A stretch of 64,000 nucleotides of DNA from SbD1 sp039679945 (GCA_039679945.1 JBDKTY010000239.1:137399-201398); one strand, 5' to 3'; shown: positions 35,158 to 44,303, counted from the stretch's first letter. Numbers and translations are program-made. Notes: generated from the sequence alone by a model not told the origin.

Positions 35158-36777
35158 ATGGCCAAGGTCCCAAAACCAAGCGAACTCGTTATTGATCATA
35201 CGCTTCCCAAGACGGGATGGATGGATACTCCGGTCAACTTTCGGCCGGGTACCTTCAGCTATCCCGGAAAGGCAAAGAATCTGAATGCGGTCGGACTGCC
35301 CAACCCTCGGGAATGGTCGCCGACGGATGATGACTGGAAACTGCCCTCCAACTGGAAGCAGATTTTATTGGAGGGAATTCGGGAGCGGCTGCACAAATAC
35401 CGCTCTCTCCAGATTTTCATGGATATCTGCGTACGGTGCGGCGCATGCGCCGACAAGTGCCACTTCTATATCGGTTCGGGCGACCCCAAGAACATGCCGG
35501 TCCTGAGGGCTGAACTCCTCAGGTCCATCTACCGCAAGGAGTTCACGCTGGCAGGCAAGATCATGGGCAAAATAGCCGGCGCCCGCGAACTCACGGAAGA
35601 TGTCGTGAAAGAATGGTTCATGTACTTTTTCCAGTGCACCGAATGCCGGCGTTGCTCACTCTTTTGCCCCTACGGGATAGACACGGCCGAAATCACGATG
35701 ATCGGCCGCGAACTGCTCAACCTGATCGGATGCAACATCGACTGGGTTGTGGGTCCGGTGGCCAACTGTTACCACAATGGAAACCACCTTGGGATCCAGC
35801 CCCACGCCTTCAAGGACATGATTGAGTTCTTCGTCGATGAAATCGAAGCCGTAAACGGGATTCGCATAGAGCCGACATTTAACCGGAAGGGCGCCGAGAT
35901 TCTTTTCATCACACCCTCCGGCGACGTTTTCGCCGACCCCGGCACCTATACCCTGATGGGGTACCTGATGCTCTTCCATGAGATCGGGCTGGACTATACC
36001 TGGAGCACCTACGCCTCCGAGGGCGGCAACTTCGGAATGTTCACCTCCCATGAGATGATGAAGCGTCTCAACTACAAGATGTACGCGGAAGCCAAGCGGC
36101 TTGGCGTCAAATGGATACTTGGCGGGGAATGCGGACATATGTGGCGCGTCATCAACCAGTACATGGATACGATGAACGGCCCGGCCGATTTCCTGGAACA
36201 ACCCGTTTCTCCCATCACCGGCACGAAGTTTGACAGTGCCGCCTCCACCAAGATGGTGCACATCGTCGAGTTTACCGCCGACCTGATAAAGAACGGCAAG
36301 CTCAAGCTCGATCCAAGCAGGAACGATAACCTCATCATGACCTATCACGACTCCTGCAACACCGCCCGCGGAATGGGCTTTTTGGAAGAACCGCGCTACG
36401 TTCTCAAAAACGTATGCAACAACTTCCATGAGATGCCTCCCAACACTATCCGCGAACAGACCTTCTGCTGCGGCAGCGGTTCCGGACTCAACAATGACGA
36501 ATTCATGGAAATGAGAATGCGCGGCGGTCTGCCCAGGGCGAACGCGGTGCGGCATGTCCATGAGCAGCACGGCGTCAATGCGCTTTCGTGCATCTGCGCG
36601 ATCGACCGCGCGGTGCTTACGGCGTCCATGAACTACTGGGTTCCCGATGTGACGGTTTACGGAATTCACGAACTGGTCGGGAACGCTCTCGTGATGGAAG
36701 GCGAGCAGGAGAGGACCACCGATCTGCGTAGCGAGCCTCTGCCTGGAATGGAGGATAGTGAGAATGAAGATATATGA
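35158..36777 (+). CDS. dsrK: DsrK, HdrD-like iron-sulfur catalytic subunit
   Basis: DsrK is related to heterodisulfide reductase HdrD and is thought to reduce the DsrC trisulfide on the cytoplasmic side. The 539-residue protein has two [4Fe-4S] ferredoxin motifs (CVRCGACADKCHF near residue 93 and CTECRRCSLFCPYG near 160). Two CCG-type cysteine regions follow for the special catalytic cluster (GGECGHMW and YHDSCNTARGMG ... FCCGSGSGLNNDE). There is no signal peptide. It lies 40 bp after dsrM and overlaps dsrJ by 14 bp. Confidence 0.96.
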   Translation: MAKVPKPSELVIDHTLPKTGWMDTPVNFRPGTFSYPGKAKNLNAVGLPNPREWSPTDDDWKLPSNWKQILLEGIRERLHKYRSLQIFMDICVRCGACADKCHFYIGSGDPKNMPVLRAELLRSIYRKEFTLAGKIMGKIAGARELTEDVVKEWFMYFFQCTECRRCSLFCPYGIDTAEITMIGRELLNLIGCNIDWVVGPVANCYHNGNHLGIQPHAFKDMIEFFVDEIEAVNGIRIEPTFNRKGAEILFITPSGDVFADPGTYTLMGYLMLFHEIGLDYTWSTYASEGGNFGMFTSHEMMKRLNYKMYAEAKRLGVKWILGGECGHMWRVINQYMDTMNGPADFLEQPVSPITGTKFDSAASTKMVHIVEFTADLIKNGKLKLDPSRNDNLIMTYHDSCNTARGMGFLEEPRYVLKNVCNNFHEMPPNTIREQTFCCGSGSGLNNDEFMEMRMRGGLPRANAVRHVHEQHGVNALSCICAIDRAVLTASMNYWVPDVTVYGIHELVGNALVMEGEQERTTDLRSEPLPGMEDSENEDI

Positions 36778-37177
36778 TGGAAGAAACATCTTTGTCGGCC
36801 TGATCATTTTCCTGGGCCTGGCAACCTTTCCGATATGGTTTAACCATGGCAAGGCGGCTCCCCCGCCGGAACCCAAATTTGACACGCCCGTCATTCAGAA
36901 GATGGCCCTGAAACAATGCGTCCTGCCAAAAGAAGAGATGCGCACCGGGCATATGCAGCTTCTCAATGACTGGAGAACCGAGGTCGTGCGCAACGGGAAG
37001 AGAATGTACGTCGCGGCGGACGGTAAGACTTATGAAATGAGCCTCCAGAACGAGTGTATCCGGTGCCACTCCAACAAGTCTCAGTTCTGCGACCAGTGCC
37101 ATACGTATGCGGGGCTCAAGCTGGACTCAACGCCTTACTGCTGGACTTGCCATATCGCCCCAAAGGAGAATAACTAA
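36764..37177 (+). CDS. dsrJ: DsrJ, triheme cytochrome c subunit
   Basis: DsrJ is the periplasmic triheme cytochrome c of the complex. The 137-residue protein has an uncleaved N-terminal anchor (residues 8-25) and three heme motifs: CIRCH (98-102), CDQCH (109-113) and CWTCH (126-130). Cys52 in KQCVLPKEEM matches the conserved cysteine known in this family as an unusual axial ligand to one heme. I chose ATG 36764 because GGAGG is 9 bases upstream; GTG 36758 is only 3 bases away from it. Confidence 0.95.
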   Translation: MKIYDGRNIFVGLIIFLGLATFPIWFNHGKAAPPPEPKFDTPVIQKMALKQCVLPKEEMRTGHMQLLNDWRTEVVRNGKRMYVAADGKTYEMSLQNECIRCHSNKSQFCDQCHTYAGLKLDSTPYCWTCHIAPKENN

Positions 37178-37960
37178 ATGGAAACTAGCCGAAGGAATCT
37201 ATTGAAAATCGGCGGCATCTGCGCGCTGGGGCTGGGGACCCTGCCGGTTTTGGATGCGGTTGCCAAGGTCGATGCGCCCAAATTCATGGGAAATTCGCAA
37301 GCCCTTACCGCCAAGAGATGGGCTATGGCAATCGATATGAAAAAGTGCTGGGAAAAAGGAAAACCTGGCTGCCAGGACTGCATCCTGGCCTGCCACACCG
37401 TCCATAACGTGCCTGATATCGGTACGCAGAAAGAAGAGATCAAGTGGTTGTGGGCGGAGAAATACGAAAATGTTTTCCCCGGGCAGGAAAGCGGCATGGA
37501 GCCCGAGGCGATCCGGGAGAAACCTTTCATGCTGTTGTGCAATCACTGCACCAATGCCCCCTGCACGCGCGTGTGCCCGACCAAGGCCACTTTCAAGCGG
37601 GCGGACGGCATAACCATGATGGATTTCCACCGCTGCATCGGGTGCCGGTACTGCATGGCGGGCTGCCCTTACGGAGCGCGCAGCTTCAATTTCAGAGACC
37701 CGCGCAACTACATAAAGACCGAACTCAATACCACCTTCCCCACGCGGGAGCGCGGTGTTGTCGAGAAGTGCAACTTTTGCGAAGAGAGGCTGGCAGTCGG
37801 AAAAATCCCGGCCTGTGTCGAAGCATGCAAATGCAAGGCGCTCATCTTCGGGGACCTTGAAGACTCCACTTCGGAGATACGCAAGGTCCTGGCCGAGCAT
37901 TTCTCTATCAGAAGAAGACCCGAACTCGGGACGCAACCCGGCGTTTACTACATAATTTAA
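37178..37960 (+). CDS. dsrO: DsrO, periplasmic ferredoxin-like subunit with Tat signal
   Basis: A 260-residue [4Fe-4S] protein exported folded by the Tat system: the N terminus METSRRNLLK carries the twin-arginine motif, followed by a hydrophobic stretch. Four cysteine groups are visible (GCQDCILACH, CNHCTNAPCTRVCP, CIGCRYCMAGCPYGA and CNFCEERL ... CVEACKCKAL), enough for four clusters as in DsrO/PhsB-type proteins. It starts directly after the stop of dsrJ and is followed by dsrP after 10 bp. It likely shuttles electrons between DsrJ and DsrP. Confidence 0.95.
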   Translation: METSRRNLLKIGGICALGLGTLPVLDAVAKVDAPKFMGNSQALTAKRWAMAIDMKKCWEKGKPGCQDCILACHTVHNVPDIGTQKEEIKWLWAEKYENVFPGQESGMEPEAIREKPFMLLCNHCTNAPCTRVCPTKATFKRADGITMMDFHRCIGCRYCMAGCPYGARSFNFRDPRNYIKTELNTTFPTRERGVVEKCNFCEERLAVGKIPACVEACKCKALIFGDLEDSTSEIRKVLAEHFSIRRRPELGTQPGVYYII

Positions 37961-37970
37961 GGGGTGGGAT

Positions 37971-39128
37971 ATGCTTGAAAGAGCACTGACTGGAAACACA
38001 AGATACTATAAGCTGCTCGGGGTCCTGCTCGTCTTTATGGGACTTGGATTCGCCGCCTGGCTCACTCAGTTGAACCGAGGCCTCACGATCACCGGGCTGA
38101 GCCGGGATGTCTCCTGGGGAATCTATATCGCGCAGTTCACCTTTCTCGTCGGCGTGGCAGCCTCCGCCGTGATGGTGGTGCTCCCCTATTATCTGCACAA
38201 TGTAAAGGCGTTCGGCAGAATCACCATCCTCGGTGAATTTCTCGCCATAGCCTCGGTCACCATGTGCCTTCTCTTCATAGTGGTGGATCTTGGTAAACCG
38301 ATGCGCCTTATGAATGTCCTCCTCTACCCGACACCCAACTCCATCCTGTTTTGGGACATGATAGTGCTTAACGGCTATCTGCTCCTGAACGTCCTGATCG
38401 GATGGAACGTCCTCGAGGCCGAGCGCAAGGGCACTCACTATCCCAAATGGGTCAAGCCGCTCATCTATATCTCCATTCCATGGGCAGTCTCGATCCATAC
38501 CGTCACGGCCTTCCTGTACGCTGGTCTTCCCGCCCGGCATTACTGGCTGACCGCCATCATGGCCGCCCGATTCCTTGCATCCGCGTTCTGCTCGGGCCCC
38601 GCCCTGCTTATCCTGCTGTCCTACCTGGTTAAGAAGTACAGCAAGTTCGATCCGGGCAAGGAAGCTGTCGACAAGCTCGCAAACATCATGACCTATGCCA
38701 TGCTCATCAGTGTCTTCTTCGTGGGCCTCGAATTCTTCACGGCCTTCTACAGCAACATCCCCGGTCATATGCAAGCCCTTCAGTATCTTGTCGTGGGGCT
38801 CGAGGGGCACCACAATCTGGTTCCCTTCATGTGGCTCTTTACGATCCTGGCCGTAGCCGGTGTAGCGCTGCTGCTCAATCCGAATACGCGCAAGAATGAA
38901 AAGATGCTCCTTGCGGCGGCCGCATGCGTCTTCTTCTCCATGTACATTGAAAAAGGCCTCGGACTGATCGTGGCCGGTTTCATTCCCAACCCTCTCGAGC
39001 AGGTCCGGGAATACGCGCCCAGCATCCCCGAAATTATGATCGCGCTCGGCGTCTGGGCAACCGGTTTCTTCGTTTTGACCGTGCTCTACAAGATCGCAAT
39101 TTCCGTAAAGGAAGAAGTGGCCAATTAG
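37971..39128 (+). CDS. dsrP: DsrP, NrfD-type quinone-interacting membrane subunit
   Basis: A 385-residue polytopic protein of the NrfD/PsrC family with about ten helices (for example YKLLGVLLVFMGLGFAAWL, ISWGIYIAQFTFLVG-like and IMIALGVWATGFFVLTVLY). NrfD subunits exchange electrons between quinol and the periplasmic ferredoxin subunit, here DsrO. GGGGTGGG lies just before the ATG. It is the last gene of the operon and is followed by a strong terminator. Confidence 0.95.
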   Translation: MLERALTGNTRYYKLLGVLLVFMGLGFAAWLTQLNRGLTITGLSRDVSWGIYIAQFTFLVGVAASAVMVVLPYYLHNVKAFGRITILGEFLAIASVTMCLLFIVVDLGKPMRLMNVLLYPTPNSILFWDMIVLNGYLLLNVLIGWNVLEAERKGTHYPKWVKPLIYISIPWAVSIHTVTAFLYAGLPARHYWLTAIMAARFLASAFCSGPALLILLSYLVKKYSKFDPGKEAVDKLANIMTYAMLISVFFVGLEFFTAFYSNIPGHMQALQYLVVGLEGHHNLVPFMWLFTILAVAGVALLLNPNTRKNEKMLLAAAACVFFSMYIEKGLGLIVAGFIPNPLEQVREYAPSIPEIMIALGVWATGFFVLTVLYKIAISVKEEVAN

Positions 39129-39157
39129 AGCCGACCGGCAAATGGATTAAAATATGG

Positions 39158-39191
39158 AGAGGCCCGCGCCCAAAAGGCTTGGGCCTCTTTT
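39158..39191 (+). terminator. Rho-independent terminator of dsrMKJOP
   Basis: AGAGGCCC (39158-39165) and GGGCCTCT (39181-39188) form an 8-bp GC-rich stem with a 15-base loop, followed by TTT. It lies 30 bp after the dsrP stop and closes the operon. Confidence 0.88.
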
Positions 39192-39397
39192 GTTCATCTC
39201 TAGTTTTGTGCATCCGCCCGCCCATTATGCAAATAGCGCGATTTGTCCGGAAGGTACTCCGCACGCGGCTCATGTCTAGCTTTTCCGTTCAGAAGTCCTC
39301 TGTGCAAGTTTTTTCGTGCAATGCCCACCGATCATATTTTCAACCTCGCATTCGGGGCTTATGTTGATTCGACCGCCGTACCCATCAGCAAAACGTT

Positions 39398-39426
39398 TTG
39401 ACATTGGTTCATTTTTTCGCTATTTA
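39398..39426 (+). promoter_or_regulatory. Sigma70-type promoter for the polyprenyl synthase gene
   Basis: TTGACA (39398-39403), 17 bases, then TATTTA (39421-39426). The -35 is perfect and the -10 matches 4 of 6. The start of transcription would be near 39433, about 95 bases before GTG 39528. Confidence 0.6.
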
Positions 39427-39527
39427 GCAATTGATCTACTGTTGTCCGTGGAGTTTTTCCGCCCTATTCGAAAAGAATAAGGCCAGAAAGGTTTCAGTAT
39501 TTTGATAATGTTTCGGATTGGCAAATA

Positions 39528-40547
39528 GTGAATTCCTCCGCCCTCCCCAGCCTGATTTCCTCTGAACAAGGTAGATTAAAAGAGAGAATCTTCTCCCGTG
39601 TTCGCCCTGATTTGCTCCGTATCGAAGAGGAAATCGACCGACTCCTCAAATCCGATATCCCGTTGATCCCGCTTGTCGGGCGTTATATCGTCAAGAGTGG
39701 TGGCAAGCGGCTGCGGCCTTTGCTCATGATTCAGGCGGCAAGGCTCTGCGGATATTCCGGCGCCAATGACACCGCCCTCGCCGTCGTATTTGAGTTCGTG
39801 CATGCGGCAAGTCTGCTGCATGATGATGTCGTCGACCACGCGGAGATGCGTCGCAACCGACCCGCTGCCAACATGATCTGGGGAAACCCCGCGGTCGTCC
39901 TCGTGGGCGATTTCCTCTATTCGAAATCCATACTCATGGCGGTAGAGTACCAGAACATCAGGATTTTGGAGGTCCTTGTCGCCGCTACCACCCAGATGTC
40001 CGAAGGCGAGGTTCTCCAACTCGTCCACTCCGACAACCTGGAAGTAACGGAAAAACAATACATTCAGGTAATCACGCGAAAGACAGCCGCGCTCATAGCC
40101 GCCGCGTGCCAGGTCGGCGCCATCCTCGGAGGCGCTTCACCCGCGCAGGAAAAAGCCCTGCACTCCTATGGACACAATCTTGGAATTGCGTTCCAGTTGA
40201 TTGATGACACTCTCGACTTTACCGGCGAAGCCGAGGAACTCGGCAAACCCGTCGGAAACGATATTCAGGAAGGCAAAGCCACTCTTCCGCTCATCTGTGC
40301 TTTCCGCAACGCCAAACCGGTGGAGAAACTGAGACTGCGCCAGATCTTCAGCGCGGAGGAGATAATGTCAAAGGACCTGGGAGAGCTGAGAAGCCTCGTG
40401 ATCAGGACCGGAGGCATCGATCATACTCTTGATCTTGCCGCGAAACATGCGCGGCTTGCCCGTGAAGCCCTTCAAATATTCCCCGAGGGTCCGGCCAGGG
40501 AAGTTCTCGACGATATGGCCGATTATGTCGTTCACAGGCGGACTTAG
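39528..40547 (+). CDS. Long-chain polyprenyl diphosphate synthase
   Basis: A trans-prenyltransferase that elongates farnesyl diphosphate with isopentenyl diphosphate, probably to make the menaquinone side chain. The 339-residue protein has both Asp-rich motifs: LLHDDVVDHAEMRRNRP (Asp99-Asp103) and FQLIDDTLDF, plus GGKRLRPLLM, KTAALIAAACQVG and KPVGNDIQEGKATLPLI. The small residues before the first motif fit octaprenyl-type synthases, but chain length is not certain. The start is GTG 39528, without a clear ribosome site. Confidence 0.9.
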   Translation: MNSSALPSLISSEQGRLKERIFSRVRPDLLRIEEEIDRLLKSDIPLIPLVGRYIVKSGGKRLRPLLMIQAARLCGYSGANDTALAVVFEFVHAASLLHDDVVDHAEMRRNRPAANMIWGNPAVVLVGDFLYSKSILMAVEYQNIRILEVLVAATTQMSEGEVLQLVHSDNLEVTEKQYIQVITRKTAALIAAACQVGAILGGASPAQEKALHSYGHNLGIAFQLIDDTLDFTGEAEELGKPVGNDIQEGKATLPLICAFRNAKPVEKLRLRQIFSAEEIMSKDLGELRSLVIRTGGIDHTLDLAAKHARLAREALQIFPEGPAREVLDDMADYVVHRRT

Positions 40548-40813
40548 GCTCCCGCCTGGTCCGCTCGCGACGGTTGGTTCCTGTCCACGAAATATCCGAA
40601 GGCCCACAAGAAACCTTGTTTGACGATCCTTCTCTATTTAGGCGGAAGTATTCCTCAAGAACGGATTCCGGCAAATCCCGCGCTTTTTCCAGTACTTGTT
40701 AAAACCCGGTTTCAGTGTTAGATTGGGACGGAAAAACGGGGTATAATGAAGATCTCGCGAGAGCGGGGAAATCTTTCAACGTGAATGCCCCTGAGAACAG
40801 TTGTTGATGGATC

Positions 40814-41575
40814 ATGGTCTCCAGCCCGTGGAGTGTTCGTAATCGCATGCGCAAACCGCGACAGAACCGGTTTTATCCCCTGTTTCTAGATCTCGACGGG
40901 GCGACTTGCCTCGTAGTCGGCGGCGGCGGCGTGGGGGAGCGAAAAATCAAAGGCCTGGTTCGGTGCGGCGCGCGGGTCCGGCTCATTGCCGCGCAGCTCA
41001 CCCCATGGCTGGACAAGGCCTGTTCGAGCGGCGATGTTGAATTTGCCGGCAAAGAGTATGACAAGGCACAGCTCACCGGCACAGCCCTGGTCTTCGCCGC
41101 CACCAGCGACCCGAAGCTCAATCGGACCATCCGCGAGGATGCCCTGGAGCTGGGAATCTGGTGCAATATGGCCACTGATCCCGAACTCGGGTCTTTTATC
41201 GTTCCGTCCCTTGTCGAAAGAGGCCCTCTCAGCATCGCCATCAGCACGGCCGGACTCAGCCCGGCAATTGCCAAGGCCCTCAGGCTCAGGCTTGAAAATG
41301 AGTTCGGCGCCGAGTGGGAGTTTTTTATTCAACTCCTGGGCGCCTTGCGGAAGTCCATAATATCCGCGAGCATCCAGGAGCGGGACAGCCGGCGCGTTTT
41401 CAATGCTCTTGCCGCCCTTCCCCTTCCCGAATGGCTGAGACTGGGCGAATGGGAGAAGGCTTTTCTGAAAGTATCCGAAACCTGCGGCCCTCTGCTTAGC
41501 GCCGAGGAACTGCAATCTACCTGGGACCATTTATGGAAGCCCTTTTTCTCATTATCGCAACGCTCTGTTACCTGA
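40814..41575 (+). CDS. Precorrin-2 dehydrogenase / sirohydrochlorin ferrochelatase-type protein
   Basis: A 253-residue NAD-dependent protein matching the N-terminal half of siroheme synthase CysG. It has YPLFLDLDGATCLVVGGGGVGERKIKGLV (Rossmann motif), LVFAATSDPKLNRTI and the ISTAGLSPAIAKALR segment. It would oxidise precorrin-2 and possibly insert iron, giving siroheme, the cofactor of dissimilatory sulfite reductase. The start may be ATG 40847, which gives the usual MRxxYPLFL N terminus. It overlaps the ccsA-like gene by 43 bp, and hemA follows, so it belongs to a tetrapyrrole cluster. Confidence 0.88.
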   Translation: MVSSPWSVRNRMRKPRQNRFYPLFLDLDGATCLVVGGGGVGERKIKGLVRCGARVRLIAAQLTPWLDKACSSGDVEFAGKEYDKAQLTGTALVFAATSDPKLNRTIREDALELGIWCNMATDPELGSFIVPSLVERGPLSIAISTAGLSPAIAKALRLRLENEFGAEWEFFIQLLGALRKSIISASIQERDSRRVFNALAALPLPEWLRLGEWEKAFLKVSETCGPLLSAEELQSTWDHLWKPFFSLSQRSVT

Positions 41576-42360
41576 GCGGCACGGTCGGCTACCTGATCTA
41601 TTTGTTCAGGGATCGGGAGTTCGTGCATTACGCATCGTGGGCGGTTCTTCTGGTCGGAGCACTCTTTCATGCCGGTGCGATCCTCGCGAGATCGCTCAAA
41701 CTCGGCCAGCTTGCCATGACTACCGGTCCGGAGGCGCTCTCCCTGTTTGCCTGGGTCCTGGTAATCACATATATTATCGTACAGCTCCGCCTCCAGTTGC
41801 GCATACTCGGCTCATTCGTCTCCCCGCTGGCCGTCATCTTCATGCTTTCCTCGTCGCTTTTGCCCGATCACATCATGCCCAAAAGCGAGCTGTTCAAAAG
41901 CGGCTGGGTCATCCTGCATGTTTCCAGCCTCTTTTTGGCAAATGCCCTGTTCGCCCTCGCGTTCAGCCTGGGCATAATGTACCTGTTGCAGGAACGGCAC
42001 ATAAAAAAGAAGAACTTCGGGTTTCTATATCTTCGGCTCCCCTCGCTGGAAAGACTGGACTCGATCGCGCACTACTGTGTGATAACAGGTTTTCCGCTCA
42101 TGACCGTGGGGCTGGTGGCGGGGTTTGCGTACGCCAGCATAGTGTGGCACTCCCCGTGGAACTGGGACCCAAAGGAGATTTTCTCGCTCGCGACCTGGAT
42201 AATTTACGCGGTCCTGGTTCATGAGCGATTGACGGTGGGATGGCGCGGCCGCAAGGCCGCATGGCTTGCCATATTTGGTTTTTCGGCCGTACTTCTTACT
42301 TTTTTGGGAGCAAGTCTCCTGTTGAAAGGACATCATTCGGTCCTGCCGGGTAAATTGTAA
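41533..42360 (+). CDS. CcsA/ResC-type cytochrome c assembly protein (HemX-like)
   Basis: A 275-residue membrane protein with about eight helices and the heme-handling Trp-rich loop WHSPWNWDPKEIFSLATW. Histidines before and after the loop (YASIVWHSPW and VLVHERL) are candidate heme ligands. It belongs to the cytochrome c assembly family and, by its place just before hemA, to the HemX subgroup of unknown exact role. It may assist heme delivery to the many c-type cytochromes of a sulfate reducer. Its stop overlaps the hemA start by one base (TAATG). Confidence 0.88.
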   Translation: MEALFLIIATLCYLSGTVGYLIYLFRDREFVHYASWAVLLVGALFHAGAILARSLKLGQLAMTTGPEALSLFAWVLVITYIIVQLRLQLRILGSFVSPLAVIFMLSSSLLPDHIMPKSELFKSGWVILHVSSLFLANALFALAFSLGIMYLLQERHIKKKNFGFLYLRLPSLERLDSIAHYCVITGFPLMTVGLVAGFAYASIVWHSPWNWDPKEIFSLATWIIYAVLVHERLTVGWRGRKAAWLAIFGFSAVLLTFLGASLLLKGHHSVLPGKL

Positions 42361-43715
42361 TGCACCACATTGTCCTTCTAGGCACGAATCACAAGACGGC
42401 GCCCGTGGAAATTCGCGAACAACTCGCTGTGGCATGCCGCGCCGATGTCAACCCGCTCCATCTGCTCCCTCACCTGGAGCATGTGGACGAGATGGTTTTC
42501 CTGTCCACATGCAACCGGGTCGAGTTCCTGTTCACCTGCGACGATCTCGCGGCGGGAACGGCGGAAGTCAAGGCGCTGCTGCGCACCCATATGGGAGTTT
42601 CCTCTTCCGTTCAACTGGACTCCTATCTCTATATCTATGAAGACCTCGACGCGGTGAAGCACCTTTTCATGGTGGCGTCCAGCCTCGACTCCATGATTCT
42701 CGGGGAACCGCAGATCCTTGGTCAGTTAAAGACGGCATACCGGGAATCCGTTGAATTCAGAACGGTTAAGGTGGTCCTGAATCGTCTTCTTCACAAGGCC
42801 TTCTCCGTGGCCAAGCGTGTCCGCACAGAAACCTGTATCGGATCGTGTGCCGTTTCAGTGAGCTATGCCGCCGTGGAATTGGCCCGCAAGATATTCGGAG
42901 AACTCCAGGACAAGAAGGTCTTGCTGATCGGTGCCGGAGAGATGGCCGAACTGGCCGCCGAGCACTTCCTGGCTCAGGGTGTGCGCCATATGACGGTGGC
43001 CAACCGGACGCTCGAAAGAGCCATGGATCTTGCGAAACGGTTCAGAGCGGACACGGTATCTTTCGATCGATTTCTCGATGCGTTGAAGAGCGTGGATATC
43101 GTATTGTCCTCGACCGGGGCGCAGGAACCCATTATCCGTGTGCAGGACATTAAATCGAAAATGCGAGAGCGGCGAAACAGGCCGCTGTTCCTGATAGATA
43201 TTGCCGTGCCCCGGGACATTGATCCGAAGATCAACGCAATCGACAATGTGTACCTGTATGACATAGACGACCTGCAGGGCGTGATCGACCTGAATATTGA
43301 GGAGCGCAGGAATCAGGCCCAGCTTGCACAGCACATCATCGATGAGGAGACGATCAAGTTCAGGCAGTGGCTCAACAGCCTGAACGCGGTGCCCACCATT
43401 GTCGCCATCAGGGAAAAAGCCGACGCAATACGGCGAAACGAACTGCGCAAAACCTTCTCTCAGCTCAACCACCTCGAGGAGAGAGAAAGGGAAGCTATCG
43501 AGGTCCTCACGGAATCCATCATCAAGAAACTGCTCCACGATCCGATAGTCTTCCTGAAAAAAAAGGCGCAGAGAGGGACACAGACCACTTTCGTGGATTT
43601 TGCGCAGCAGCTCTTCAATCTCGCGGATTCCAACGGAATGGACTCATCCTTGACCGCGGAGACTCCGGATGTTAAGAATGAGGACCAATGCTTTCTGGAA
43701 ACCCTGAAGAAATAG
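42360..43715 (+). CDS. hemA: Glutamyl-tRNA reductase
   Basis: HemA reduces glutamyl-tRNA to glutamate-1-semialdehyde, the first step of C5 tetrapyrrole synthesis. The 451-residue protein has GTNHKTAPVEIRE, the catalytic Cys51 in LSTCNRVEF, SLDSMILGEPQILGQLK, the NADP-binding VLLIGAGEMAELAAEHF and a C-terminal dimerisation helix region. It is translationally coupled to the preceding ccsA-like gene. Confidence 0.97.
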   Translation: MHHIVLLGTNHKTAPVEIREQLAVACRADVNPLHLLPHLEHVDEMVFLSTCNRVEFLFTCDDLAAGTAEVKALLRTHMGVSSSVQLDSYLYIYEDLDAVKHLFMVASSLDSMILGEPQILGQLKTAYRESVEFRTVKVVLNRLLHKAFSVAKRVRTETCIGSCAVSVSYAAVELARKIFGELQDKKVLLIGAGEMAELAAEHFLAQGVRHMTVANRTLERAMDLAKRFRADTVSFDRFLDALKSVDIVLSSTGAQEPIIRVQDIKSKMRERRNRPLFLIDIAVPRDIDPKINAIDNVYLYDIDDLQGVIDLNIEERRNQAQLAQHIIDEETIKFRQWLNSLNAVPTIVAIREKADAIRRNELRKTFSQLNHLEEREREAIEVLTESIIKKLLHDPIVFLKKKAQRGTQTTFVDFAQQLFNLADSNGMDSSLTAETPDVKNEDQCFLETLKK

Positions 43716-43724
43716 AGGCCGCCA

Positions 43725-44123
43725 ATGGCTGATATAATCGAATTCGGCAAGAAAGCCGACGATCTGAAGTCGGAACGCGAAACGACTCTTCGCCACCGCA
43801 AGGTCGAAGCCCTTAAGAAAGTATTCCAGTGCTCGCGGTGCATGATGAAGTGCTCGAAGTGCGGAGCGCAGGCCGAAGGCCGGGCCGATGAAACCACAAA
43901 ATTCGCCGCTCCCTATACTTTCTGCCGATCTTGCCAGGAAGAATATGAAGAATACCGGGCGCGCGTCGCCGGGAACCGCCCGACATCATCCTACTGGCAC
44001 AACTCGGAATGGATGAAGGTATGGGAGACCTGGCTCAATCATCAGAAGTCACTCGACAGCTACAGGCAGTCCAAGGAATTCCTCCAACTGCTCGATGAGG
44101 TCGAACACCTGCTCAGGAAATAG
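43725..44123 (+). CDS. Small zinc-ribbon-like protein of unknown function
   Basis: I do not recognise a named family. The 132-residue protein has six clustered cysteines in three CxxC pairs (CSRCMMKCSKCGAQ at about 36-49 and FCRSCQEEYEEY near 69), which look like a zinc ribbon. A charged N-terminal helix precedes them, and a Trp- and Lys-rich C-terminal helix follows (WHNSEWMKVWETWLNHQKSL). It is cytoplasmic. It sits 9 bp after hemA and 30 bp before tatA, so it is probably in their operon. An AGAGG site precedes the ATG. Confidence 0.75.
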   Translation: MADIIEFGKKADDLKSERETTLRHRKVEALKKVFQCSRCMMKCSKCGAQAEGRADETTKFAAPYTFCRSCQEEYEEYRARVAGNRPTSSYWHNSEWMKVWETWLNHQKSLDSYRQSKEFLQLLDEVEHLLRK

Positions 44124-44153
44124 GACTGAGAAGAAACGGACATTGCCCAAACC

Positions 44154-44303
44154 ATGATAGGCTCTCTGGGAATCGGCAAGATCGTAGTCATCCTGTTTGT
44201 ACTGGTATTGCTTTTCGGAGGGCGCAAGCTGCCCGGGCTGGGAGCCGGAATAGGCAAGGCCATAAGGAATTTCAAAAAAGAAACCAAGGACATGGCCGGG
44301 TGA
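44154..44303 (+). CDS. tatA: Sec-independent translocase subunit TatA (short form)
   Basis: A 49-residue protein, MIGSLGIGKIVVILFVLVLL followed by FGGRKLPGLGAGIGKAIRNF and KKETKDMAG. This is the TatA/E pattern: a short N-terminal transmembrane helix, the FG hinge and an amphipathic helix with an LPGLG motif. It is shorter than E. coli TatA because the acidic tail is nearly absent. TatA exports folded proteins with twin-arginine signals such as DsrO in this window. No tatB or tatC is adjacent. Confidence 0.9.
   Translation: MIGSLGIGKIVVILFVLVLLFGGRKLPGLGAGIGKAIRNFKKETKDMAG

Larger units (their letters stand above)
39129..39527. other. Intergenic region with dsr terminator and next promoter
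   Basis: 399 bp with no gene. It contains the dsrP terminator (39158-39191) and a good sigma70-type promoter (39398-39426) for the polyprenyl synthase gene. The rest is AT-rich without recognisable signals. Confidence 0.7.

Noticed and set aside
35656..36894. Minus-strand frame of 412 residues over dsrK
   Set aside because: Antisense shadow of a highly conserved gene, with no recognisable domain.
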